This document shows positions 9,537-19,841 of a stretch of 64,000 nucleotides of DNA, one piece after another (the stretch's first letter is position 1; every line of letters starts with the position of its first letter). This DNA comes from JADJPF01 sp964492845 (GTDB lineage Bacteria; Acidobacteriota; Blastocatellia; Chloracidobacteriales; JADJPF01). The stretch covers positions 60,520-124,519 of the forward strand of contig CAZBMZ010000018.1 in NCBI GenBank assembly GCA_964492845.1, given 5' to 3'. The notes beneath the pieces are model-generated. The model worked only from the letters and a program-made list of their open reading frames with translations, did not search any database and was not told the origin of the DNA. The position numbers and the translations under genes are program-made.

Positions 9537-10259
9537 GTGTCTTTTAATTCTCGTAATTTACGCATTTTACTTTTTGATATTGATGGAACTTTGCTAGTTA
9601 CAATACATCGCAGTATTTACCGAGCTAAAGTTGCTGAAGCTGTAGCTAGTATTTTTGGAACAGCAGGAAAAATAAATGAGGTTTCTTTTAGTGGAAAAAC
9701 GGACTTACATATTATTTCAGAGGCATTATCAGACGAAGGCATTTCACTTAAAGAAATTTGGCAAGCTTTACCAGAAATTGAAAAACAATTTGTAGCTATT
9801 ATAGAAACTTTAAGTAAGACATCTGCTGTGTTTCGTTCTTGTCCAGGAATGCCAGGCTTACTAGAAAAACTACAGCTAGATTCTCGTTATCAATTAAGTT
9901 TACTAACAGGTAATGTTGAGATTTTAGCTAAATTAAAACTTAATCAAGTTGGGTTAGAAAAGTATTTTTCTTGCCCTGGAGCATTTGGAAGTGACCATGA
10001 AGATAGATTATTTCTACCAAGTATTGCTGCAAATAGAGTAGCTAACTTTCTAGGAATTTTTGATCTATCACCATCACAATTTATTGTAATTGGTGATACC
10101 CCACGAGATATTGCTTGCGCACGTCATTTTGGGGCAAAAGTGTTAGCTGTAGCTACTGGGAATTTTTCTAAAGAAGAGTTGGCTAATGCTCAACCAGATT
10201 TACTCTTTGAAACTCTATCAGACACAGATAAAGTAATTTCGGCATTAGCCACACTTTAG
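9537..10259 (+). CDS. HAD-superfamily phosphatase, phosphoglycolate-phosphatase-like
   Basis: A 240-residue protein with HAD motif I LLFDIDGTLL (nucleophile and acid Asp), motif II LLTGN, and motif IV VIGDTPRDIACA. A helical cap lies between motifs I and II, as in phosphoglycolate phosphatase and its relatives. The start is GTG, two bases after the preceding stop, and no ATG is available near the HAD motif. Translational coupling with the ABC1 kinase is likely. Substrate unknown. Confidence 0.85.
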   Translation: MSFNSRNLRILLFDIDGTLLVTIHRSIYRAKVAEAVASIFGTAGKINEVSFSGKTDLHIISEALSDEGISLKEIWQALPEIEKQFVAIIETLSKTSAVFRSCPGMPGLLEKLQLDSRYQLSLLTGNVEILAKLKLNQVGLEKYFSCPGAFGSDHEDRLFLPSIAANRVANFLGIFDLSPSQFIVIGDTPRDIACARHFGAKVLAVATGNFSKEELANAQPDLLFETLSDTDKVISALATL

Positions 10260-10343
10260 CTTTAGAGTAGGTAAGTAGTAAAAAAGTTTTTAGTTGAGGA
10301 AATTAAGTTAATTAGTTGGTTATAAAGGTATTAATTAAAGCAG

Positions 10344-11114
10344 ATGAACTTAGCTCTAAAAATTGTTTATGAAACTCATGAAGCAACTATGATGGTATTA
10401 CGCGCTTTAACTGGTTTTGTGCGTCGTCCATTTTACATTAAAGAAACTGTACAGCAGATGGATTTAGTTGGTGTAGGTAGTTTACCTATTGTAATGTTAG
10501 CAGGTTTTTTTATTGGTGCAGTTTTGGCATTACAAACCGCTGCAACCCTACAAGCTTTTGGTGCGCAAAATTACACTGGCCGATTAGTAGCAACTTCTTT
10601 AGTACGTGAACTTGCTCCAGTATTAACTTGTATTTTATTGGCAGGTCGGATTGGTTCAGGTATTGCAGCAGAACTTGGTTCTATGACTGTTTCAGAACAA
10701 ATTGATGCTATGCGTGCATTAGGAACTGATCCATTGCGTAAACTAGTCTTGCCTAGAATTATTGCTCTAGTAATTATGGGGCCTGCACTAACAGTTTTTG
10801 CTAACATAGTGGGAATAATTGGAGGATTAATTATTTCCTTAACTATTTTACATATTCCTACTTCAGTTTATACAACATCAGCACGCGACGCATTAAATTA
10901 TCATGATATTTTTGGAGGATTGCTTAAACCTGTTGTCTTTGGTTTTATTGTAGCTGTTGTAGGCTGTCGTTGTGGACTGCGTACACGTGGCGGAACAGTA
11001 GGTGTAGGTCTTTCTACAACTCAATCTGTAGTTATGGCAATTTTGCTAATTTTAATCTCTGACTTTTTTCTAACTAAATTACTTATTGCCCTTGGCCCTA
11101 GCTCAGTATATTAA
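10344..11114 (+). CDS. mlaE: MlaE-family lipid ABC transporter permease
   Basis: A 256-residue inner-membrane permease of the MlaE/YrbE family. It has the family blocks GFFIGAVLALQ, ELAPVLTCILLAGRIGSGIAAELGSM (given here only as landmarks near residues 85-115), and EQIDAMRALGTDP, the loop that contacts the ATPase. It is first in a four-gene operon with an ATPase and two MCE proteins, the minimal Mla-type set for moving phospholipids between inner and outer membranes. Confidence 0.92.
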   Translation: MNLALKIVYETHEATMMVLRALTGFVRRPFYIKETVQQMDLVGVGSLPIVMLAGFFIGAVLALQTAATLQAFGAQNYTGRLVATSLVRELAPVLTCILLAGRIGSGIAAELGSMTVSEQIDAMRALGTDPLRKLVLPRIIALVIMGPALTVFANIVGIIGGLIISLTILHIPTSVYTTSARDALNYHDIFGGLLKPVVFGFIVAVVGCRCGLRTRGGTVGVGLSTTQSVVMAILLILISDFFLTKLLIALGPSSVY

Positions 11115-11122
11115 TTTAAGTT

Positions 11123-11935
11123 ATGAGTGACAAAAACCTTAATAATCAAGCAATTGTATTTGAAAATGTTTTATTTGGTTTTTCAGACCAACTAATCCTT
11201 AATGATGTAAGTTTTTCTGTAAAACCAGGTGAAAGTATTGTGTTAATGGGTGGTTCAGGTAGTGGTAAGTCAACAACTCTAAAATTAGTCTTAGGTCTTC
11301 TTAAACCTGAATCAGGAAGTTTACTAGTAGATGGGGAAAACATTATTGGTCATTCAGAAAGCAAAATGATGGCAGTAAGAAAAAAAATCGGCATGGTTTT
11401 CCAGGAAGGTGCATTATTTGATAGCTTAAATGTATTTGAAAACGTAGGCTATCGCCTCTTTGAACAAGGTGCTGAAGAAAAAGAAGTAGAACATATTGTT
11501 AGACAAATGCTTAAGTTTGTTAACCTGGAACATGCTATTTATAAAATGCCTTCTGAACTTTCTGGGGGTATGCGTAGGCGTGTTGGTATTGCTCGCGCTC
11601 TAGTAGGAAAACCTAAGATTATACTTTATGATGAGCCTACAGCAGGGCTTGATCCCCCCACTGCAAGAACTATTGTTGAGTTAGCTATGAAACTTCGTGA
11701 TTTAGAAGGTGTAAGTTCAATTTTTGTAACGCATCGTATTCCTGATGCTCTACAACTTGCTTCAGAATATGTAACAATAGATGAAAAGGGTGAAGTAGTT
11801 GTACGCAAAGATGAAAAAGGAACTAAATCCAACACTAAATTTATTATGCTAAAACAAGGAAAAGTTATTTTTAACGGCAATGCAAAAGACCTTTGGGCAT
11901 CTGAAGATCCTTATATTAAAGAGTTTCTTGCTTAA
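11123..11935 (+). CDS. mlaF: MlaF-family lipid ABC transporter ATPase
   Basis: A 270-residue ABC ATPase with Walker A GGSGSGKST, Q-loop GMVFQEG, signature LSGGMRRRVGIARAL, Walker B IILYDEPTAGLDP and the H-loop in FVTHR. The signature with GGMRRR is typical of the MlaF branch. It starts 9 bp after the permease gene. A short insertion of about 20 polar residues before the last strand (near residue 225) is longer than in E. coli MlaF. Confidence 0.92.
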   Translation: MSDKNLNNQAIVFENVLFGFSDQLILNDVSFSVKPGESIVLMGGSGSGKSTTLKLVLGLLKPESGSLLVDGENIIGHSESKMMAVRKKIGMVFQEGALFDSLNVFENVGYRLFEQGAEEKEVEHIVRQMLKFVNLEHAIYKMPSELSGGMRRRVGIARALVGKPKIILYDEPTAGLDPPTARTIVELAMKLRDLEGVSSIFVTHRIPDALQLASEYVTIDEKGEVVVRKDEKGTKSNTKFIMLKQGKVIFNGNAKDLWASEDPYIKEFLA

Positions 11936-11959
11936 AGGTAAATTTTTGGAGGTAATGCT

Positions 11960-13099
11960 ATGTCCAGCAAAAAAACTATTGGGTTTGCACAATTAAGAGT
12001 AGGTTTATTAGTGCTTTTAACTGTAGGTCTAATAATTGCTACAATTTTAACTATTAGCGGTGACATAAATTTATTTAAGAAAACTCTTACAATTCGTACT
12101 AAACTTCCTCAAGTAGATGGTTTACGTCCTGGTACAGAAGTAAGGTTAGCAGGCGTTTATATAGGTCAAGTTAGTGATGTAATTTTGCTACCAATAGCTC
12201 CAAATGAACAAGATAAACAAAAACTTCAAAGTGTTGAAGTAGTTATGAAAATCAATAAATTAATTGATGATGTACCAGCAGAAGAAAGAATACGTAAAAA
12301 TTCTTTAGTCAAACTTGGCTCGGTTGGCTTATTAGGTGATAAAGTTATTGATATTAGTCCTGGCACAAAAGATAGCGACGCAATTAAAGATGGTGATTTA
12401 GTTCGAGGTGACCAGGAAGACTCTCTTACTCAAGTAGTATCTGGTGCAAGCAGCATCTTACAAGATATTGACACTTTAGCTGACCAAGTAAAAGAAATTG
12501 CTCAAAACATTAACCAAGGAAAAGGTAATTTAGGTTTAATTGTTAAAGATGACAAACTTTATACAAATGCTAACGCCACTATTTTAGAGTCTCAAAAATT
12601 AGTTGAGCGTATACGCGACGGTGGCGGAACAGTAGGCAAATTACTTAATGATCCAACTTTGTATGATCAAATACAAACTACAACTAAAAAGGCTGAAACT
12701 TTAATTACAGATATTTCTGGTGGTAGAGGAACTATTGGTAAACTTGCCACAGATGATGAGTTATATAATCGTACTAATCAAATTTTGACTAGAGTAGATA
12801 GTATTATTAATAAACTAGAGGAAACTACCAACAAAGTAGATGCTGGGCAAGGTACAGTTGGGCAATTGCTTAATAATGATAAATTATATAAAGAAACTGA
12901 AAACACAGTTGCTAACCTAAACAGACTTACAGTAAGACTAGAAAAAACTTTAGATAACAAAGGCTCTGTAAATAAGTTACTAGAAGATCCTACGCTATAC
13001 AATAATCTAGCAGATGCTTCTACTGAGGTTGTTAAACTTTTACAAGATTTCCGAAAAGAACCTAAAAAATACTTAATAATTAAAATTAGAATTTTCTAA
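11960..13099 (+). CDS. MCE-domain lipid-binding protein (MlaD-like), first copy
   Basis: A 379-residue protein. It has one N-terminal membrane anchor (about 13-35), an MCE domain at about 40-130 (VDGLRPGTEVRLAGVYIGQV, GLLGDKVIDISPG), then a helical tail. In the tail a unit of the form GxGTxGxLLxDxxLY is repeated four to five times at roughly 40-residue intervals. The tail probably forms the long needle or coiled part of the transport tunnel. GGAGG lies 9 bp before the ATG. It ends in KEPKKYLIIKIRIF, similar to the tail of the second copy. Confidence 0.9.
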   Translation: MSSKKTIGFAQLRVGLLVLLTVGLIIATILTISGDINLFKKTLTIRTKLPQVDGLRPGTEVRLAGVYIGQVSDVILLPIAPNEQDKQKLQSVEVVMKINKLIDDVPAEERIRKNSLVKLGSVGLLGDKVIDISPGTKDSDAIKDGDLVRGDQEDSLTQVVSGASSILQDIDTLADQVKEIAQNINQGKGNLGLIVKDDKLYTNANATILESQKLVERIRDGGGTVGKLLNDPTLYDQIQTTTKKAETLITDISGGRGTIGKLATDDELYNRTNQILTRVDSIINKLEETTNKVDAGQGTVGQLLNNDKLYKETENTVANLNRLTVRLEKTLDNKGSVNKLLEDPTLYNNLADASTEVVKLLQDFRKEPKKYLIIKIRIF

Positions 13100-13108
13100 A
13101 GTTAACTT

Positions 13109-14236
13109 ATGTCAGCAAAAACACCAGGTAGAAAACCCATAATTAAGCCTCCTGAAAAAAGCGAAGCTTTAACAGTTTTGGTAATACTAGCAGTAGCTTT
13201 ATCTGTAGTTGGTTATTTTGTTTTTTTTACTAAAACCTATGGCTTTATACTAAAAGCCAAGTTTAAGGAAGCAGATGGTTTGAAAATTGGTGCAGAAGTT
13301 CAATGTGCTGGTGTTAAGGCTGGTAATATTAAGAATATTCGCTTTTTGGATGTTCCAGAAAAAAAAGGGGATGAAAATTTATTTGAACTTACATTAGAAC
13401 TTAGTCCAGAAATTAATGGTCAACCTATAGAAAAAATTATTCGCAAAGATGCTAAAGCAATTATTATTATTGTTGGTGCATTAGGCGATAGAGGAGTCAA
13501 TATAGTACCTGGCACACTTAATGCCCCAGGGGTAGCTAATGGAGATTATATTTTAGGTGAAACAGAATTAACCCCAGCTATGATTTCAGCAAATTTAGGT
13601 GTGATTAGAAAGAAATTTGAAAGTATCCAGCAAATTATTGAAGATAATGCTAAATGGATCAATGATGGCAAAGGAACGTTAGGCAAGTATAATAAGCCAA
13701 ATAATGAAGCTCAAGTTAACCTTAGACGTTTATTAAAATTAACCGATTCTTTAGAGCCATTAATTAGAAAAGGAAAAGGAACTATAGGAAAATTTCAACA
13801 AGATAAAGAATTTGCTGACCGTATAGAAAGAATTTCTAAATTAGTTGATGATTTAGAAGACCAAATACAAACTGGTAATGGTTCAACAGGAAAATTTCTT
13901 AAAGATAAAGAATTAGATAACCGTGTTGTTTTGATAGAAAATCGTGCTAAAGCTTTGCTAGATCGTTTCCAAAAGATTGCTGAAAAAGCAGAAAAAGGTA
14001 ATGGCTCTGCCGCTAAATTTCTTAATAATCAAGAGTTTAGAAATGATATTAATAAGCTAGAAACAAATTTTAATCAACTTTTTACTAAAGTAACCAATAA
14101 AAAAGGTAGTATAAATTTATTTATTAATGACACTAGACTTTCAGAAAACATTGGTACTATTTCTGTAGAAATGACTAAGCTAGCTTATGATATTCGACAA
14201 AAACCAAGAAAATATGTTAAGTTTACGCTCTTTTAA
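13109..14236 (+). CDS. MCE-domain lipid-binding protein (MlaD-like), second copy
   Basis: A 375-residue paralogue of the preceding protein. It has a TM segment at 24-42, an MCE domain with ADGLKIGAEVQCAGVKAG and GALGDRGVNIVPG, and helical repeats with GKGTLGK, GKGTIGKF, GNGSTGKFL and GNGSAAKFL. It ends in KPRKYVKFTLF. Two MCE subunits in one operon suggest a heteromeric ring, unlike the homohexamer of E. coli MlaD. The start follows the previous stop by 9 bases. Confidence 0.9.
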   Translation: MSAKTPGRKPIIKPPEKSEALTVLVILAVALSVVGYFVFFTKTYGFILKAKFKEADGLKIGAEVQCAGVKAGNIKNIRFLDVPEKKGDENLFELTLELSPEINGQPIEKIIRKDAKAIIIIVGALGDRGVNIVPGTLNAPGVANGDYILGETELTPAMISANLGVIRKKFESIQQIIEDNAKWINDGKGTLGKYNKPNNEAQVNLRRLLKLTDSLEPLIRKGKGTIGKFQQDKEFADRIERISKLVDDLEDQIQTGNGSTGKFLKDKELDNRVVLIENRAKALLDRFQKIAEKAEKGNGSAAKFLNNQEFRNDINKLETNFNQLFTKVTNKKGSINLFINDTRLSENIGTISVEMTKLAYDIRQKPRKYVKFTLF

Positions 14237-14375
14237 TAAAATATTAATATTAAAAGAGTTAGTATAAATTTTTCTTTATTTATCTTTATTTCTGTTACTC
14301 ACTGTGTATAATTTGCTGTATCTTTTACCAACAAAAAATAAATCAAGAGTATTAAAGTAATTTTTAGAGGGTTTT

Positions 14376-14663
14376 ATGAGAGAAAATTCTTGTCCGCTTT
14401 GTGGCGAAATTATTTTGCCATCTGTACTTAATTTACATATCCAATTAGAAAAAACTTGGCAGCGAGAACTAAAAGAAACTCATCCTGAATGGTTCACTGA
14501 TAAAAATAGCAATGAATTATATGAAAGGCTTAAAAAAGAATATAAAAGTAGACATGAAAAACTTAAAGAAGAAGCTGATGGGCTTTGTAACAAAGGTGAT
14601 AATAGCCGTAAACTAGATATAGGCGATGGTAGAGAGCTTGAAGTAGAAGAAGAAACTTTTTAA
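14376..14663 (+). CDS. Small zinc-finger-like protein
   Basis: A 95-residue acidic, helical protein. It opens with CPLCGEIILPSVLNLHIQLE, a CxxC plus a later His, which could bind zinc, followed by a charged helix rich in Lys and Glu. I do not recognise a family. GAGGG lies about 7 bp before the ATG. It sits alone between the MCE operon and the solute-binding protein gene, with gaps of about 120-140 bp on both sides. Confidence 0.6.
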   Translation: MRENSCPLCGEIILPSVLNLHIQLEKTWQRELKETHPEWFTDKNSNELYERLKKEYKSRHEKLKEEADGLCNKGDNSRKLDIGDGRELEVEEETF

Positions 14664-14781
14664 TATAACTTTCTGATTTTATATCTACCTGTTCTTATAA
14701 ATCACTAGAAATTAAGGTTTTAGAGATCTATTTAATCTAGTAAGTTTCCATGCAAAATCACTAACTTAAGGAGCTAGAAGC

Positions 14782-16539
14782 ATGAAAAAACGTTCTTTCT
14801 TATCTATTGTACTAAGCTTTTTACTAATATTTAGCTTTGCATTAGTAAATTTACATTGTGGAGAAGGAAAAACCCATACTGTACATATACCTAAAGACCC
14901 AAAAGTAGCTCCCTGTGAGCCAGGTAAATGGGGAGGAACATTAAAACTAGCTCTTTCAGGCGCACCATTAACATTTAATCCTTTTATCTCACCTTCTGTA
15001 GAGACTTATGAAATAACTTCAAAGCTTTTTGCCACACTAATAGACTATGACAATGTTAATAAAAAAGCTAATAATGACGGGTTGGCACGTTCAATAGATA
15101 CTTTAGAAAATGGACGTAGTTATGTAGTTCATTTGCGCGAAGGAGTAGCATTTTCTAATAGTGTACCAATTACGGCTGAAGATGTTATCTTTTCATTAAA
15201 AGCAGCTTTAGATAATCGCTTAAATTCCATCTATGGCGAATTTATGAAAGTAGATGGTCAAGCACCAGAATTTAGCAAAATGGATCCTTTAACAGTAAAA
15301 ATTACTTTTGCTGAACATTATGAACCTATCAAAGAGCTACTTTCTAAAGTCCCTATAGTTTCTAAAACTTCAATGGAAGATTATTTCTTAAAAGGAGATC
15401 CTAAAACAGCTTATACATTAGCCACAGCCCCAGAAAAAATTGTTTCTTCCGGCCCTTTTGTATTAAAAAGTTATTCAGAACAAAAAATTGAACTTGTCTA
15501 TAATCCCTATTATTGGAAAGTAGATAATGTTGGAACTGCATTACCTTATTTAGATGGTATTACTTATGACCTAAAAGTCTCTCGTCAAGGCCAACAAAAT
15601 AATTTATTAACTAAAAATGAATATCATGCCGTAGAACTAATACCTACTCAAAAACAAGCCTTTGAAGGTAATGATCGCTTTATTATTAAAGATGCAGGCC
15701 CCTCTCTATCTGTTTGGCAACTGGTGCTAAATTGGCGTTTGCAACAAGGAAGCGTTAATATTAAACCTACCTGGGCGCGTACTAATTATTTTCGTTGGGC
15801 AATTTCTGCACTCATTGAAAGAGATAAAATGGTCTCAGATGTTTTTAATTCTTTAGGTCGCCCTGTTTATGGACTAGTTACACCTGATAATCAACTTTGG
15901 TTTAATAATGAAGCTAAAAAATATCCCTTTGATATAGCTGCTGCTAAAAAATTTTTAGGACTTGCAAAATTTTCTAATTCATCAGATAACGCACTAAGAG
16001 ACAATGCTAACAATAAAGTTCGTTACGAATTATTACATTTGAATGAATATATTCCTCAACAACTAGCTAATCGTTTAGCAGAAGATCTAAAACAAGTAGG
16101 TATTGAAATAGAACCAAATCCCCAAGACTACAGAAAATTTTTAGGTTATGTTAATAATGGTTTGTTTGAGGCTGCCTTAGTAGAATCTACTCCCCTACTA
16201 CCAGACCCAGCCTTTATGCAACCTTTCTTAAGTAAATCAGGAAGATACCTTTATTTTGATGATAGCAGCGATGTTAATCTTAAAGGTATGACTGGTAGTG
16301 ATCCTTTTCTTAACAATGTAGCAAAAGACTTAAATGAAGCACTAAAAAAATCCTCCTTAAAAGAGCGTCAAGATATTTACAATAAAGTACAAAAAGATTG
16401 GGCAGATAAATACCCAATCATTTATTTAGTCAATGAAAATGTTTTGGTTGCGGCTCAAAAAAATTTAGCAAACTTTAAGCCTGCACCTATAATACCAACT
16501 TTAACTTGGAACTCAGAAGAGTTTTACTTAAAGCAATAA
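14782..16539 (+). CDS. ABC transporter substrate-binding lipoprotein, family 5
   Basis: A 585-residue periplasmic solute-binding protein of the DppA/OppA type. It has a signal peptide with lipobox-like LVNLHC, then GGTLKLALSGAPLTFNPF and the family signature region VVHLREGVAFSNSVPITAEDVIFSL. AGGAG lies 10 bp before the ATG. No permease or ATPase gene is adjacent, so its partners are elsewhere or it works as an orphan receptor. The ligand (peptide, nickel or sugar) cannot be read from sequence. The protein kinase gene follows 27 bp later. Confidence 0.88.
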   Translation: MKKRSFLSIVLSFLLIFSFALVNLHCGEGKTHTVHIPKDPKVAPCEPGKWGGTLKLALSGAPLTFNPFISPSVETYEITSKLFATLIDYDNVNKKANNDGLARSIDTLENGRSYVVHLREGVAFSNSVPITAEDVIFSLKAALDNRLNSIYGEFMKVDGQAPEFSKMDPLTVKITFAEHYEPIKELLSKVPIVSKTSMEDYFLKGDPKTAYTLATAPEKIVSSGPFVLKSYSEQKIELVYNPYYWKVDNVGTALPYLDGITYDLKVSRQGQQNNLLTKNEYHAVELIPTQKQAFEGNDRFIIKDAGPSLSVWQLVLNWRLQQGSVNIKPTWARTNYFRWAISALIERDKMVSDVFNSLGRPVYGLVTPDNQLWFNNEAKKYPFDIAAAKKFLGLAKFSNSSDNALRDNANNKVRYELLHLNEYIPQQLANRLAEDLKQVGIEIEPNPQDYRKFLGYVNNGLFEAALVESTPLLPDPAFMQPFLSKSGRYLYFDDSSDVNLKGMTGSDPFLNNVAKDLNEALKKSSLKERQDIYNKVQKDWADKYPIIYLVNENVLVAAQKNLANFKPAPIIPTLTWNSEEFYLKQ

Positions 16540-16566
16540 TCTGTTATTGCTTAATGAGGTGGGATA

Positions 16567-17793
16567 ATGTCTAAGGAGTGCCGGCAGTGCCATCGCTCTT
16601 TTTTAGATAAAGTTGTGCATTGTCCCTATGATGGATCCTTATTAGTACATAATCCTGAGACTTCTACAGATACATTTATTGACTTAATATTAGATAATAA
16701 ATATCAAATAAAATCTAAGATTGGTGAAGGTAGTATTTGTAATATTTACCGTGCTTTAGTCTTAGAATCTGGCTATCAATGTGCAATAAAAATCCTACGT
16801 CCTGCTTTAGCCAAAGATGAAGCATCTATTACGCGGTTTAAGTATGAAGTACGTGCTGCCCATAAAGTACAACACCCTAATGTAGTCCAACTATTAGATG
16901 CTAATATTTTAGGTACTGGCCCGATGTATATGGTAATGGAACTTCTAGAAGGTGTTACATTAAAACAAGAGCTACAAAAAAGCGGCCCTCTTGGTTTAGA
17001 AAGAACTAAAAATATTGTTAGACAAATTTGCGAAGGTTTGCAAGCTGCTCATATAAAAGGAATTGTCCACCGCGACCTTAAACCAGACAATATAATGATA
17101 GTTAAACAAAATGATAACCCAAATTTTGTTAAATTATTAGACTTTGGTATTGCTAAAGTTAATTGGGATAAATCTATTACAGCAGAATACTCCCCCTCAA
17201 ATATTGTTATGGGAACACCTCGTTATATGTCGCCAGAACAATGTAAAGGACAACAACTAGATCTACGTTCTGATATTTATAGCTTAGGCATTATCATTTA
17301 TGAGTTATTGTCTGGGATGCCTCCTTTTACAGACGCATCCCCACAAGTTCTATTAAATAAACATGCTCAAGAAACTGTACCAAGCTTAAAGCGAAAACGC
17401 CCTAGTCTACCTAGCAGTGTAGAACGAGCCATAATGCATGCACTAGAAAAAAGCCCCTTAAAACGTCCTAAGTCTTCTATTGAATTTGCTCAAGAATTTG
17501 AAGATGCAATCAATCTAGAGCCTTCAATTTCTCCAGATATTTCTCGCTCTCCTGACCTAAAACACCTATTAAATAGTCAACCACCTAGTTTAATACCTGT
17601 AGTTAAACAACAATCCAACAATTTTTCTATAGTAGAATACATTGAGCCAGAAAAATCATTTATTCCTAATCCTTTTGCTTCAGAACAAATTAAAACAGAG
17701 CTAAAAAATAATTGGCATTATTTAGTTATAGGAATAATTGTTTTAGCAATTGTTATTTTAATAATAGCAATTGTTATATTGCTTATGTCTTAA
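16567..17793 (+). CDS. Membrane-anchored Ser/Thr protein kinase with zinc ribbon
   Basis: A 408-residue protein. A short zinc ribbon (CRQCHRSF and HCPYDGS, residues 5-25) precedes a Hanks-type kinase at 44-310 with GEGSICNIY, the VAIK-like lysine in CAIKIL, VHRDLKPDN, DFGIAKV and GTPRYMSPEQ. A polar linker follows, then a C-terminal transmembrane segment near 385-405 with almost nothing beyond it, so no extracellular sensor is present. GAGGTGGG lies upstream of the ATG. Position suggests co-expression with the solute-binding protein. Confidence 0.9.
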   Translation: MSKECRQCHRSFLDKVVHCPYDGSLLVHNPETSTDTFIDLILDNKYQIKSKIGEGSICNIYRALVLESGYQCAIKILRPALAKDEASITRFKYEVRAAHKVQHPNVVQLLDANILGTGPMYMVMELLEGVTLKQELQKSGPLGLERTKNIVRQICEGLQAAHIKGIVHRDLKPDNIMIVKQNDNPNFVKLLDFGIAKVNWDKSITAEYSPSNIVMGTPRYMSPEQCKGQQLDLRSDIYSLGIIIYELLSGMPPFTDASPQVLLNKHAQETVPSLKRKRPSLPSSVERAIMHALEKSPLKRPKSSIEFAQEFEDAINLEPSISPDISRSPDLKHLLNSQPPSLIPVVKQQSNNFSIVEYIEPEKSFIPNPFASEQIKTELKNNWHYLVIGIIVLAIVILIIAIVILLMS

Positions 17794-17936
17794 ATGAAAT
17801 TTTCCTATAACTTAAGTATTTAATAGACTTATTTGATACTGCCTAGCCGACTACGAGCCTTTAAGGATTTATGCTATTATCCAAGTTTTGAATTTCTCGC
17901 CTAATTTCATAAGTATCTTAAAATCGGTGGTAAAAA

Positions 17937-19841
17937 ATGAGTTTTGCAAAAACAGTAACAGAAGCCGGGCTACCAGCCGTAGCAACTACAATAGAAAAAG
18001 CACAAGAATATTTATTATCTAAACAATATCCCGATGGCTATTGGTGGGCTGAACTGGAAGCCAACGTAACTTTAACGGCTGAATATGTAATGCTACATAC
18101 TATTTTAGGAACAGGTGCTAATCGTCCTTTCCATAAAATAACCAAATACTTACTTAATCAACAACGTAGTCATGGAGGTTGGGAACTTTTTTGGGGCGAT
18201 GGCGGCGAGTTAAGCACTTCTGTTGAAGCTTATTTTGCTCTTAAATTATTAGGCGTTCCTACAGATCGTCCAGAAATGAAGGCTGCACGCGATTTTATTC
18301 TTGCACGAGGTGGAATAACCAAAACCAGAATTTTTACAAAACTACATTTAGCTCTTTTTGGTGCATTTGATTGGAAGGGTATTCCTACCTTACCACCTTG
18401 GATAATGCTGTTACCTAACTGGTCACCATTTACTATTTATGAAATGGCTAGTTGGGCGCGTAGTAGTACAGTTCCCCTACTTTTAGTTTGTGATAAAAAG
18501 CCTGTTTGGGCTAGTGCTAACAGCAATGTAGATGAGCTTTATGTAGGTGGTCGAGAAACGGCGGATCTTTCCTTGCCAACAGGAGATGCACTTATAGGTA
18601 AAGTCTTTGTCCAATTAGATAAAATTTTTAAGTTTTGTGAAAAAGCTGGCTTTGTACCGGGCCGCGCTCGTGCTTTAGAAATAGCAGAACGTTGGGTAAT
18701 TGAACACCAAGAAGCTAGTGGTGACTGGGCCGGAATTATTCCTGCTATGCTTAACTCTTTATTAGGTTTATATTCTATTGGCTATAGTCCTGACCATCCA
18801 ATTATGGTTAAAGGGCTAGCATCAATTGATGATTTTGGAATTGAAACAGATGACGAATTCCACGTTCAACCCTGCGTTTCTCCTGTTTGGGATACGGCTT
18901 TAACAGCCATCGCGCTTTGTGATAGCGGACTACCTCCTAATCACCCAGCATTAGTTAAAGCTGGTGAATGGTTAATTTCTAAGCAAATTCTTCGTTCTGG
19001 AGATTGGGCAATTAAAAATAAAACTGGTAAACCTGGCGGATGGGCATTTGAGTTTTATAATGATTACTATCCTGATGTAGACGATACAGCAGTTGTAATT
19101 ATGGCACTTGAAAAAATGCAGCTACCTGATGAAAAGAAAAAACGTGAAGTAATAGATTTAGCTACTCGTTGGGTGCTAAGTATGCAATGCAAGCAAGGTG
19201 GTTGGGCAGCATTTGACATCAATAACGACTTAGACTTACTTAATCAAATTCCTTACGGCGATTTAAAGGCAATGATTGACCCTAACACAGCAGATTTAAC
19301 TGGTAGAGTTCTAGAAATGCTTGGACGAACTCGATATAAAACTGATCCAGCAATAATTAATCGTGCAATTAATTTTCTTAAAACCGAGCAGGAGTCTGAA
19401 GGCTGTTGGTTTGGGCGTTGGGGAGTAAATTATATTTATGGAACAAGCATTGTTTTAAGTGGGCTAGTAGCAATGGGCATAGACAACCGGGAAGCTTATG
19501 TAATGCGGGCTACTCAATGGCTAAATTCAGTGCAAAATGAAGATGGAGGATGGGGAGAAACTTGTAATTCTTATGTTGACCGTAAATTAATGGGACAAGG
19601 CCCAAGTACGCCTTCACAAACAGGTTGGGCATTAATAGGTTTAATTGCTGGCGGTGAAGGTCGTTCAGAATGTGCGCGTCGTGGAATTGAATATTTAGTT
19701 AAAAAGCAAAATGCTGATGGTAGTTGGCCGGAATCCGAATTTACTGGTACAGGATTTCCAGGACATTTTTATATTAACTATCATTTTTATCGAAATCATT
19801 TCCCTTTAATGGCTCTAGGGAGATATTTCCATCATGCTTGA
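17937..19841 (+). CDS. shc: Squalene-hopene cyclase
   Basis: A 634-residue triterpene cyclase that converts squalene to hopene or hopanol, giving hopanoid membrane lipids. The catalytic acid motif DVDDTAVV is at about 381-388. Several QW motifs (for example QQRSHGGWELFW, QCKQGGWAAF, QNEDGGWGE and QNADGSWPE) mark the alpha-barrel repeats, and the length is normal for the family. The last 8 bases overlap the next gene, implying translational coupling. Confidence 0.95.
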   Translation: MSFAKTVTEAGLPAVATTIEKAQEYLLSKQYPDGYWWAELEANVTLTAEYVMLHTILGTGANRPFHKITKYLLNQQRSHGGWELFWGDGGELSTSVEAYFALKLLGVPTDRPEMKAARDFILARGGITKTRIFTKLHLALFGAFDWKGIPTLPPWIMLLPNWSPFTIYEMASWARSSTVPLLLVCDKKPVWASANSNVDELYVGGRETADLSLPTGDALIGKVFVQLDKIFKFCEKAGFVPGRARALEIAERWVIEHQEASGDWAGIIPAMLNSLLGLYSIGYSPDHPIMVKGLASIDDFGIETDDEFHVQPCVSPVWDTALTAIALCDSGLPPNHPALVKAGEWLISKQILRSGDWAIKNKTGKPGGWAFEFYNDYYPDVDDTAVVIMALEKMQLPDEKKKREVIDLATRWVLSMQCKQGGWAAFDINNDLDLLNQIPYGDLKAMIDPNTADLTGRVLEMLGRTRYKTDPAIINRAINFLKTEQESEGCWFGRWGVNYIYGTSIVLSGLVAMGIDNREAYVMRATQWLNSVQNEDGGWGETCNSYVDRKLMGQGPSTPSQTGWALIGLIAGGEGRSECARRGIEYLVKKQNADGSWPESEFTGTGFPGHFYINYHFYRNHFPLMALGRYFHHA

